Shown piece after piece: positions 1-7,587 of a stretch of 17,456 nt of DNA (its first letter is position 1; each line of letters begins with the position of its first letter). The stretch is from Spirochaetota bacterium. GTDB lineage: Bacteria > Spirochaetota > Spirochaetia > DSM-27196 > PWMO01. The stretch covers positions 1-17,456 of the forward strand of contig JAAAOH010000187.1 of assembly GCA_009908925.1 (NCBI GenBank), given 5' to 3'. A model generated the notes under the pieces. The model worked only from the letters and a program-made list of their open reading frames with translations, was not told the DNA's origin and did not search any database. The position numbers were made by a program, and so were the translations under genes.

Positions 1-1331
1 ATCTGCGAAACGACGCCATCGGCGAGAGCGTTGCCCGCATCGTCGAGGCGTCCGGAGCCGAAGTGCGGAAGGTGAACCTGGTGAACGACCGCGGGATTCA
101 CATCTGCAAGTCGATGCTCGCATACCGGGAGTTCGGCAACGGAGAAACACCGGAGTCCACCGGCGAGAAGCCGGACAAGTTCGTGGGGGATTTCTACGTC
201 AGGTTCGCCAACTGGGCGCAAAGCGACCCCTCCGCGGAGGAGCGGGCCCGCGAGATGCTGCAGCAGTGGGAGAAGGGTGAGCCCGATACCCTCGAGCTGT
301 GGAAAACGATGAACGACTGGGCGGTGCGGGGCATTCAACAGACCTATCGCCGCACCGGCGTGTCCTTCGACGACATCTACTACGAGAGTCGCACCTACGG
401 TGCCGGTCGCGAGGAGGTGCTCAAGGGGCTCGAGCGCGGCGTGTTCTATAGCGATGAGAAGGGAACCGTCTGGGTCGATCTCGAGGACATCGATCTCGAC
501 AAAAAGGTGCTTCTGCGCGGAGACGGCACGAGTCTCTACCTGACGCAGGACATCGGGACGGCCATACGGCGTCACGCGGACTGGCCCTTCGACCGACTCG
601 TCTACGTGGTCGCATCGGAGCAACGCTATCATTTCACCGTGCTCTTTCACGTTCTCGAGCGGCTCGGCTTCGAGTGGGCGAAGAATCTCTTCCACCTCGC
701 CTACGGGATGGTGAACCTTCCCGAGGGAAAGATGAAGTCACGCGAAGGCACCGTGGTCGACGCCGACGACCTCATCGATCAGCTCGCCGAGCTCGCGAAG
801 GTGGAGATCCGCGAAAAGGAACGCGAGAGCGAGGTCGAAGACATCGACGCAACGGCGGAAGCCATCGCGCTCGGGGCGCTTCATTACTACCTGCTTGCCG
901 TCAACCCCATGAAGGATATCGTCTTTGATCCGGCGAAGTCACTTTCGTTCAACGGCAACACCGGGCCGTACCTGCAGTACACCGGCGCCCGCATTCGCAG
1001 CATCGTGCGAAAAGCGAAAACGGCTGTCCCCGGCGCGGCCGACGTGGATGCATCGGTCCTCGCCTCCCAGGACGAGTGGGAGCTCGTCAAGTTGCTCGGT
1101 GAGTTTCCATCGCGCGTGGAGGAAGCGTCCCGGGAGTACAATCCGTCACACGTTACCGCATATTTATTCGAGCTTGCAAAGACCTTCTCGAAATACTACC
1201 ACGAGTACCCCATTCTGGCTGCGCCGACCCCGGCCGCACGCGACGCGAGACTACTCCTTGCAATTTCGACTGCACAGGTCTTGAAAAACGGCTTTCGTCT
1301 TATTAACATTCCCTTCCTGGAGTCTATGTAG
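1..1331 (+). CDS. argS: Arginyl-tRNA synthetase, 3' part (5' end outside window)
   Basis: Charges tRNA-Arg with arginine in the cytoplasm (class I aminoacyl-tRNA synthetase). The reading frame is open from base 3 and gives 442 residues before the TAG. A GTG at 63 lies inside the gene and is not the start, because the upstream codons (LRNDAIGES...) continue the family sequence that directly follows the HIGH-type signature; that signature must lie just left of the window. The KMSKS-like loop is GKMKSREG at 729-749. The C-terminal DALR anticodon-binding domain occupies roughly the last 150 residues (GNTGPYLQY near 955, then a helical region ending FRLINIPFLESM). Full-length ArgRS is usually 550-600 residues, so about a quarter is missing. 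The VNDRGIHICKSM stretch is typical of the spirochaete/eukaryote-like ArgRS style (recalled, not searched). Identity is secure. Confidence 0.96.
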   Translation, partial: LRNDAIGESVARIVEASGAEVRKVNLVNDRGIHICKSMLAYREFGNGETPESTGEKPDKFVGDFYVRFANWAQSDPSAEERAREMLQQWEKGEPDTLELWKTMNDWAVRGIQQTYRRTGVSFDDIYYESRTYGAGREEVLKGLERGVFYSDEKGTVWVDLEDIDLDKKVLLRGDGTSLYLTQDIGTAIRRHADWPFDRLVYVVASEQRYHFTVLFHVLERLGFEWAKNLFHLAYGMVNLPEGKMKSREGTVVDADDLIDQLAELAKVEIREKERESEVEDIDATAEAIALGALHYYLLAVNPMKDIVFDPAKSLSFNGNTGPYLQYTGARIRSIVRKAKTAVPGAADVDASVLASQDEWELVKLLGEFPSRVEEASREYNPSHVTAYLFELAKTFSKYYHEYPILAAPTPAARDARLLLAISTAQVLKNGFRLINIPFLESM

Positions 1332-1342
1332 GGAATCGGACC

Positions 1343-1441
1343 ATGAAACGACCCTCCGGTGACCGCCGGATGATACATATACCGCCTTTTCAGGGCACCG
1401 GATCAGGACCGATGCCTCCACGTGACAATCTGATCGGGTAG
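1343..1441 (+). CDS. Possible 32-codon upstream ORF in the gltB leader
   Basis: An ATG-started frame of 32 codons fills most of the argS-gltB gap and ends TAG only 2 nt before the palindrome that covers the gltB Shine-Dalgarno. The predicted peptide starts MKRPSGDRR and contains six prolines, including two PP pairs, with no glutamate and one glutamine. A weak AGGGA at 1330-1334 sits 8 nt before the ATG. I recognise no homologue. A frame this short is common by chance in GC-rich DNA. The only argument for function is its position: a ribosome stopping at 1441 would cover the gltB hairpin, which could couple the two translations. Treat it as a candidate only. Confidence 0.2.
   Translation: MKRPSGDRRMIHIPPFQGTGSGPMPPRDNLIG
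1398..1438 (+). promoter_or_regulatory. Possible stem-loop in gltB leader
   Basis: CCGGATCAG (1398-1406) can pair with CTGATCGGG (1430-1438) as 6 bp, one G-G mismatch and 2 bp. The 23-nt loop carries CCTCC (1415-1419), complementary to a GGAGG-type ribosome binding site. It could form a leader structure together with the hairpin at 1444-1457. No U-tract follows, so it is not an intrinsic terminator. Confidence 0.25.
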
Positions 1442-1443
1442 GG

Positions 1444-1457
1444 CTCCTTCGAAGGAG
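1444..1457 (+). promoter_or_regulatory. Palindrome over the gltB ribosome binding site
   Basis: CTCCTTCGAAGGAG is a perfect 14-nt palindrome. Its right half is the gltB Shine-Dalgarno AAGGAG (1452-1457), placed 7 nt before the ATG at 1465. As RNA it can fold into a 5-bp stem (CUCCU/AGGAG) with a UCGA loop, which would hide the ribosome binding site. The structure is visible in the sequence; a regulatory role, or alternatively use as a dimeric protein-binding site, is inference. Confidence 0.45.
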
Positions 1458-1464
1458 AGATCGC

Positions 1465-4400
1465 ATGAATATGCAGCAGAGGCCGGGCAAACAGGGACTC
1501 TATGATCCCGCTTTCGAACATGACGCATGCGGTGTCGGTTTTGTCGGACATATAAAGGGCCGGGCCGGCCATGAGATCGTCGAGCAGGCCAAAACGGTTC
1601 TCATCAATATGACGCATCGTGGCGCGGTGGGTAGCGAAAAGAACACCGGTGACGGTGCCGGCATCCTGACTGCTCTTCCCCATCGGTTCCTCGAGAAGAT
1701 CATGAAGCGGGACTTCGAAATAGATCTGCCGGCGCGGGGGCGCTACGCCGCCGGCATGGTCTTCCTGCCCCGCGATTTTCGCGAGAGGTCGGCCTGTAAG
1801 CGGATCTTCGAGCAGGTGGTTGAAGAGGAAGGGCAGACGTTTCTCGGATGGCGACCCGTGCCCCGTGACGACAGCATGATCGGTCCGACGGCAAAGGCTG
1901 CGCAGCCGGCAATGGAGCAGGCCTTTATTGCTGCGACTGTCACCGATCCCGCGGATTTCGATCGGAAGCTGTTCGTTATTCGAAAACACGCCTCGAAGCG
2001 CCTGCGCGGTGAAGCCCATGACTCGAAGGGTATGTTCTACGTCTGTAGCCTCTCCACGCGCGTGCTCGTCTACAAGGGTATGCTCATGCCGGAGCAGCTC
2101 TTCGCATATTATCCCGATCTCAGCGACGCGGACTACGAGACCCACGTGGCGATGGTACACTCGCGGTTTTCCACCAACACGTTCCCGAGCTGGGACCGCG
2201 CGCAACCGCTGCGCTTCATGAGTCACAACGGGGAGATCAACACGCTGCGCGGCAACATGAACAAAATGTATGCCCGCGAAGGCACCCTCGAGAGTGATCT
2301 CTTTGGAGATGACCTCAGGCGTGCGTTTCCGATTATGGAGCCGGACAGTTCCGACAGTGGCAATTTCGACAATGCGCTCGAGCTCCTGCTGCTCTCCGGC
2401 CGGGAGCTGCCCGAAGCGGTCATGATGATGGTGCCGGAGGCGTGGCAGAATCACCGGCAGATGACGAGTGCCCTTCGCGACGTGTACGAGTACATGAGCT
2501 GCTCTATGGAGCCATGGGACGGCCCTGCATCGATTTCCTTCACCGACGGCACGGTCATGGGGGCGCTGCTCGACCGAAACGGTCTGCGCCCGAGCCGCTA
2601 CTACGTCACCGACGACGATATGGTCATCATGGCAAGTGAGGTGGGGGTGCTCGATATCCCGCCCGAGAAGGTCAGGCTGAAAGGACGCCTTCAGCCCGGA
2701 CGCATGTTTCTTGTTGACTTCGAGCAGGGACGGATCGTTGACGACGATGAGCTCAAGGACTCCATCGCCCGCAAGCATCCCTACGGCGAATGGCTCGAGC
2801 GCGAGAGGATCCTTCTCGAGGACCTGCCTGCCGCCGCCGATGTCTCCTCACGTAACGAGGAGACCCTGCAGGAACGACTGCGCATGTTCGGGTATACCGA
2901 GGAGCACCTGAACCTTCTGCTCAAACCAATGGCGGAGAACGGCAAGGAGCCGCTCGGCTCGATGGGCAACGACGCGCCGCTTGCGGTGCTCTCCCAGCGC
3001 CCGCGTTTGACCTACGAATACTTCAAGCAGCTCTTCGCGCAGGTCACGAACCCGCCCATAGACTCCATCCGCGAAGAGATCATCATGAGCCTCTCAGCCT
3101 ATGTCGGCCCGGAGAAGAATCTGCTCGAAACGAGGCCCGAGCACTGCCGGCGTCTCAAGCTCGATCATCCCATCCTCACGAACGAGGAGCTCGCGCGCGT
3201 GCGGGAGCTCGACTACCGCGGATGGAAGAGTGCCGTCGTCGACGCGACCTACGCGATCAACCCACAGGAGGGCACCTCCGGCGCGGCACCCGACACGGCG
3301 GCCCGCGCCGGCACGGTGGCCGGCAACGAGCCCGAGGACCTGCGCTCCGCGCTGATCCGGATCAGCAGGGAGACCGAGAATGCCATATCCGACGGCTACT
3401 CCCTCGTCATTCTCTCGGACCGCAATGCCGGTCCCGAGCGGGTGCCGATTAGCGCCCTGCTCGCGGTAGGGGCGGTGCATCACTATCTCGTGCAGCGGGC
3501 AAAACGGACGCAGGTCGGTATCATCCTCGAGACCGCGGAGCCGCGGGAAGTACATCACTTCTGCACGCTCGTGGGGTACGGCGCCGACGCGGTCAATCCC
3601 TATCTGGCGTTCGAGGCCATGTGGCATCTGCGTGACCAGGGGGCCATTTTACCGGAGCTCGATGACGAGCGCATCGTGGAGAACTACCGTGCGGCCCTGG
3701 CCAAGGGAATGCGGAAGGTCTTCGGCAAAATGGGCATCTCCACCCTCGACAGCTACAAGGGTGCGCAGATTTTCGAGATCGTCGGGCTGTCCTGGGACGT
3801 CGTGGAGCGCTGTTTCTCGGGTACGGCGTCCCGGATCGAGGGGGCCGACTTCGAGGTTCTCGGCGAGGAGGCGTTGCGGCGCCACCGGATGGCCTATCCC
3901 GGCCGTCCAATACCGATCGGCTATGAATCCTACAATCCCGGTGACTACCAGTGGCGCACCGGTGGTGAGCGCCACATGTGGGATCCCGAGGCCATCGCAG
4001 CGTTGCAGCGGGCGGTCCGGCAGAACGACGAGGCGATGTACCGAAAGTTCGCCGAACATGAGAATCGCAGGGACCGGAACCAGGCCACGATCCGCGGGCT
4101 TCTGAAGTTCAGGGACGGCCGCCCCATCCCCATCGAGCAGGTCGAGCCGGCCGAGGAAATCATGAAGCGTTTCGCGACAGGCGCCATGAGTTTCGGCTCG
4201 ATATCCCAGGAGGCCCACGAAACCCTCGCGATCGCCATGAACCGCATCGGGGGCCAGTCCAACACGGGCGAGGGCGGTGAGCGGCGCGAGCGCTACAAGC
4301 CGCTTGAGAACGGGGACTCCAAGCGCAGCTCCATCAAACAGGTGGCCTCGGGTCGCTTCGGCGTGACTATCGAGTATCTCGCCGAGTCGAACGAGCTGCA

Positions 4401-6060
4401 GATAAAGATGGCGCAGGGCGCGAAGCCGGGTGAGGGCGGTGAGCTTCCCGGACACAAGGTCTTCGATGTCATTGCGAAGACCCGTTACTCGACACCGGGC
4501 GTCGGACTCATCAGCCCGCCGCCTCACCACGATATCTACTCCATTGAAGACCTTGCGCAGCTGATCTTCGACCTGAAGAACGCAAACCCCGGTGCCCGGG
4601 TCAGCGTCAAGCTCGTCTCTGAGGTTGGGGTAGGTACCATTGCCGCTGGTGTCGCAAAGGGCCACGCCGACCACATCCTCATCTCGGGACAGGACGGCGG
4701 CACCGGCGCGTCACCACTTACCGGTATCAAGTACGCCGGTGTTCCCTGGGAGCTGGGTCTATCCGAAACCCATCAGACCCTGGTGATGAACAACCTCCGA
4801 AGCCGCGTGGTGCTGCAGACCGACGGCCAGATCAAGACCGGTCGTGACGTCGCCATCGCGGCGATGCTCGGCGCCGAAGAGACCGGCCTTGCGACGGGGC
4901 CGCTCATCAGCATGGGGTGCATCATGATGCGGGTGTGCCACAAGAACACCTGTCCGGTCGGCGTCGCTACGCAGGACGGTGAACTGAGGAGCAAGTTTGC
5001 CGGAAAGCCCGAGCACGTCATCAACTATCTTCGCTTCGTGGCGGAGGAGCTTCGGGAGATCATGGCCGAGCTCGGCTTTCGCAGCTGGTCCGAGATGGTC
5101 GGACGGGTCGATATGCTCGAGCCCGACGAGTCGGTGCTGCACTGGAAGTCGAAGTCGGTCGACCTCTCTCGCGTGCTTGCCCCGGCCGTGCGGGGGAAGG
5201 GCAATACCGGTATCATCTGCTGCATCCCGCAGGAGCACGGCATAGATACGGTACTCGACCGCCGGCTTATCGAACTCGCCGGGCCGGCGATCGCGGAGGA
5301 TCAACCCGTGGCCGCCGAGCTGCCGATCCGCAACACCGACCGGACGACCGGCACGATGCTCAGCCACGAAATCACCAGACGCCGTGGGTTTGCCACGCTG
5401 CCGGAGGACCTCATTCGCTTCAAGCTCACCGGCTCCGCCGGACAGAGCTTTGGCGCCTGGCTGGCAAAAGGCGTGACGCTGGAGCTGGAGGGCGACGCGA
5501 ACGACTACGTAGGCAAGGGGCTGTCCGGTGGAACGCTCGCGGTGTATCCTCCGCAGGACGCGGGCTTCGCGGCCGAGGAGAATATCATCATCGGCAATGT
5601 TGCCCTCTACGGCGCGATCGGCGGAAAGGCCTTCTTCCGCGGGCAGGCGGCCGAGCGCTTCTGCGTGCGGAACTCCGGCGCGCACGTCGTCGTCGAAGGG
5701 GTCGGTGATCACGGCCTGGAGTACATGACGGGGGGTCGGGCGGTAATTCTCGGTCCCACCGGCAGGAACTTTGCGGCCGGCATGAGCGGCGGCATCGGCT
5801 ACGTGTGGGATCCCGAGCGCCGGCTCGAGTCGCTGTACAACCCGGAGCTCGTGGAGCTCGAGGACCTCGACGCCGAGGATGAGGCGACAATTCGCGCACT
5901 GGTGAGCGAGCATACCGAGCGCACCGCATCAACGGTGGGGGCGCACGTGCTGGCAACCTGGGAAGAGCGCCGCGGGGAGTTCGTGCGGGTCATCTCGCCG
6001 AAGTTCCGCGACATCATGAAGCAGCAACCGAGCCGAACACCGGAGGTGGTTCATGGGTAA
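1465..6060 (+). CDS. gltB: Glutamate synthase (NADPH) large subunit
   Basis: Makes two glutamates from glutamine and 2-oxoglutarate using electrons passed from GltD; cytoplasmic iron-sulfur flavoprotein. The 1531 residues are full length. Domain order: a short propeptide, then the class II amidotransferase domain (about 22-430) with Cys22 in DACGVGF as the nucleophile exposed by processing, HSRFSTN at 232-238 and HNGEIN at 254-259; the central domain (about 480-790); the FMN/2-oxoglutarate barrel (about 900-1210) with ISGQDGGTG from 1073; and the GXGXG beta-helix domain (about 1320-1480). The 3Fe-4S cysteines are Cys1152, Cys1158 and Cys1163 (C-x5-C-x4-C). ATG 1465 is chosen because AAGGAG lies 7 nt upstream; an ATG at 1471 is less well placed. 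A low-complexity stretch near residues 600-624 sits between domains. The gene overlaps gltD by 8 nt. Confidence 0.98.
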   Translation: MNMQQRPGKQGLYDPAFEHDACGVGFVGHIKGRAGHEIVEQAKTVLINMTHRGAVGSEKNTGDGAGILTALPHRFLEKIMKRDFEIDLPARGRYAAGMVFLPRDFRERSACKRIFEQVVEEEGQTFLGWRPVPRDDSMIGPTAKAAQPAMEQAFIAATVTDPADFDRKLFVIRKHASKRLRGEAHDSKGMFYVCSLSTRVLVYKGMLMPEQLFAYYPDLSDADYETHVAMVHSRFSTNTFPSWDRAQPLRFMSHNGEINTLRGNMNKMYAREGTLESDLFGDDLRRAFPIMEPDSSDSGNFDNALELLLLSGRELPEAVMMMVPEAWQNHRQMTSALRDVYEYMSCSMEPWDGPASISFTDGTVMGALLDRNGLRPSRYYVTDDDMVIMASEVGVLDIPPEKVRLKGRLQPGRMFLVDFEQGRIVDDDELKDSIARKHPYGEWLERERILLEDLPAAADVSSRNEETLQERLRMFGYTEEHLNLLLKPMAENGKEPLGSMGNDAPLAVLSQRPRLTYEYFKQLFAQVTNPPIDSIREEIIMSLSAYVGPEKNLLETRPEHCRRLKLDHPILTNEELARVRELDYRGWKSAVVDATYAINPQEGTSGAAPDTAARAGTVAGNEPEDLRSALIRISRETENAISDGYSLVILSDRNAGPERVPISALLAVGAVHHYLVQRAKRTQVGIILETAEPREVHHFCTLVGYGADAVNPYLAFEAMWHLRDQGAILPELDDERIVENYRAALAKGMRKVFGKMGISTLDSYKGAQIFEIVGLSWDVVERCFSGTASRIEGADFEVLGEEALRRHRMAYPGRPIPIGYESYNPGDYQWRTGGERHMWDPEAIAALQRAVRQNDEAMYRKFAEHENRRDRNQATIRGLLKFRDGRPIPIEQVEPAEEIMKRFATGAMSFGSISQEAHETLAIAMNRIGGQSNTGEGGERRERYKPLENGDSKRSSIKQVASGRFGVTIEYLAESNELQIKMAQGAKPGEGGELPGHKVFDVIAKTRYSTPGVGLISPPPHHDIYSIEDLAQLIFDLKNANPGARVSVKLVSEVGVGTIAAGVAKGHADHILISGQDGGTGASPLTGIKYAGVPWELGLSETHQTLVMNNLRSRVVLQTDGQIKTGRDVAIAAMLGAEETGLATGPLISMGCIMMRVCHKNTCPVGVATQDGELRSKFAGKPEHVINYLRFVAEELREIMAELGFRSWSEMVGRVDMLEPDESVLHWKSKSVDLSRVLAPAVRGKGNTGIICCIPQEHGIDTVLDRRLIELAGPAIAEDQPVAAELPIRNTDRTTGTMLSHEITRRRGFATLPEDLIRFKLTGSAGQSFGAWLAKGVTLELEGDANDYVGKGLSGGTLAVYPPQDAGFAAEENIIIGNVALYGAIGGKAFFRGQAAERFCVRNSGAHVVVEGVGDHGLEYMTGGRAVILGPTGRNFAAGMSGGIGYVWDPERRLESLYNPELVELEDLDAEDEATIRALVSEHTERTASTVGAHVLATWEERRGEFVRVISPKFRDIMKQQPSRTPEVVHG

Positions 6061-7525
6061 ACCGACCGGATTCATGGAATACGAGCGCGTTCGTGGTCCC
6101 GAGCGGGACGAACGCGAGAGGATACAGGACTACGGAGAGTTCCACGGGCATCTGCATGAGGAAGAGCGGCAGGAGCAGGGAGGCCGCTGCATGGACTGCG
6201 GCGTGCCCTTCTGTCAGTCCGACTACGGCTGCCCCGTGGACAATCTGATCCCCGAGTGGAACGAGCTCGTCTATCGCGGCAAGTGGGACGAGGCCTTCCG
6301 CCGGCTGATGAAGACCAACAACTTCCCCGAGTACACGGGACGGGTGTGTCCTGCGCCCTGCGAGCACGCGTGCGTCCTCGGCATCAACGAGCCGGCGGTC
6401 ACCATCAAGGACAACGAGGCGCACATCATCGACCGGGCCTACGATTCGGGCCTCATGACACCGCAGCCGCCGGCGGTGCGAACAGGGAAGCGGGTGGCTA
6501 TTGTCGGTAGCGGGCCTGCGGGTCTCTCCGCCGCCGACCAGCTCAACAAAGCGGGGCACAACGTGACGGTGTTCGAGCGCGACGACCGCATCGGCGGACT
6601 CCTCATGTACGGTATTCCCAACATGAAGCTGTCGAAAGAGCTCGTGGAGCGCCGGAACGGATTGATGGCCGCCGAGGGAGTGGAGTTCCGCCCGGGTGTC
6701 GAGGTCGGAACCGAGGTCGATCCGGAGGAGCTTGCGAAGACCTACGACGCGGTGCTGCTCGCCTGCGGTGCCACGCTCCCCCGCGATCTCCCCGCAGCAG
6801 GGCGTGAGAAGGCGGGCGTGCACTTTGCCATGGAGTTCCTCAAGGCAAATACGAAACATCTTCTCGGCCGCACCTCGGGCGGCGGCAACGGAACGCAGGC
6901 GGACTTCATCGACGCCGCGGGCAAGGACGTTATCGTCATCGGCGGTGGTGACACCGGCGCGGACTGCATTGGCACGGCGATTCGCCACGGTGCGAAGAGC
7001 ATCACGAACTTCGAGCTCATGCCGAAGCCGCCCGCCGAGCGCAATGAGAGTATGCCCTGGCCGACCTACGCGCGAGTCTACAAGATGGACTACTCACACG
7101 CGGAAACCGCCGCGAAGCAGGGGGATGACCCTCGCGTGTACAGCATCCTGACCAAAGAGTTCCTCGGAAACGGAACGCTCGAGGGCGTTCGCACGGTCAA
7201 CGTGAAGTGGGAGAAAAACCCGGGTGAGCGGCCGAAACCGGTGGAGATTCCCGGCACCGAGCAGGACTGGCCCGCCGACCTCGTGCTTCTGTCGATGGGA
7301 TTTCTCGGCCCCGAGCAGAACGTCGTGGAGACGATGGGACTGGATACGGATCAGCGGTCGAACATCGCCGCCGCCTTCGAGGACCATCGCACCTCCCGCG
7401 AGGGGGTGTTCGCCGCCGGCGACGCCCGGCGTGGGCAGTCGCTGGTCGTGTGGGCCATCAAAGAGGGACGCGTGGCCGCGCGTGAGATCGACCGCTACCT
7501 CATGGGAAGCACGGTACTGACGTAG
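6053..7525 (+). CDS. gltD: Glutamate synthase (NADPH) small subunit
   Basis: Oxidises NADPH through FAD and passes electrons over 4Fe-4S clusters to GltB. The 490-residue protein has the expected layout: an N-terminal cysteine region with C46-x2-C49-x4-C54-x5-C60 and then C99-x3-C103-x3-C107 for the iron-sulfur clusters; an FAD-binding Rossmann motif GSGPAG at 152-157 in VAIVGSGPAG; an NADPH-binding GGGDTG at 297-302; and a C-terminal FAD motif GVFAAGDARRGQSLVVWAI. The start ATG lies in the last codons of gltB (overlap ATGGGTAA) with GGAGGT at 6042-6047, 5 nt upstream, so the two subunits are translationally coupled. The same fold occurs in other Fe-S flavin oxidoreductases, but adjacency to gltB settles the assignment. 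Confidence 0.97.
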   Translation: MGKPTGFMEYERVRGPERDERERIQDYGEFHGHLHEEERQEQGGRCMDCGVPFCQSDYGCPVDNLIPEWNELVYRGKWDEAFRRLMKTNNFPEYTGRVCPAPCEHACVLGINEPAVTIKDNEAHIIDRAYDSGLMTPQPPAVRTGKRVAIVGSGPAGLSAADQLNKAGHNVTVFERDDRIGGLLMYGIPNMKLSKELVERRNGLMAAEGVEFRPGVEVGTEVDPEELAKTYDAVLLACGATLPRDLPAAGREKAGVHFAMEFLKANTKHLLGRTSGGGNGTQADFIDAAGKDVIVIGGGDTGADCIGTAIRHGAKSITNFELMPKPPAERNESMPWPTYARVYKMDYSHAETAAKQGDDPRVYSILTKEFLGNGTLEGVRTVNVKWEKNPGERPKPVEIPGTEQDWPADLVLLSMGFLGPEQNVVETMGLDTDQRSNIAAAFEDHRTSREGVFAAGDARRGQSLVVWAIKEGRVAAREIDRYLMGSTVLT

Positions 7526-7541
7526 GTTCCTGCCGGCTCCT

Positions 7542-7562
7542 TCGCGGGTGGCCGCCCCGCGA
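7542..7562. terminator. GC-rich stem-loop between convergent gltD and larA-like genes
   Basis: TCGCGGG (7542-7548) pairs perfectly with CCCGCGA (7556-7562) around a 7-nt loop. It lies 17 nt after the gltD stop and 26 nt beyond the stop of the opposing minus-strand gene, where a shared terminator would sit. Neither strand shows a T-run after the stem, so it is not a canonical intrinsic terminator. It could still block exonucleases or pause polymerase. Confidence 0.35.
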
Positions 7563-7587
7563 TGGGGGATGCACAGCGGCGGCGCCG

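Noticed and set aside
1354..1371. Possible terminator hairpin TCCGG/CCGGA after argS
   Set aside because: Only 5 bp with a 6-nt loop and no T-run; too weak to call.
1390..2778. 462-codon open frame on the minus strand opposite gltB
   Set aside because: It mirrors a certain gene, shows no family motif, and long antisense frames are expected in GC-rich coding DNA. The same applies to 3649-4674 and 4759-5913.
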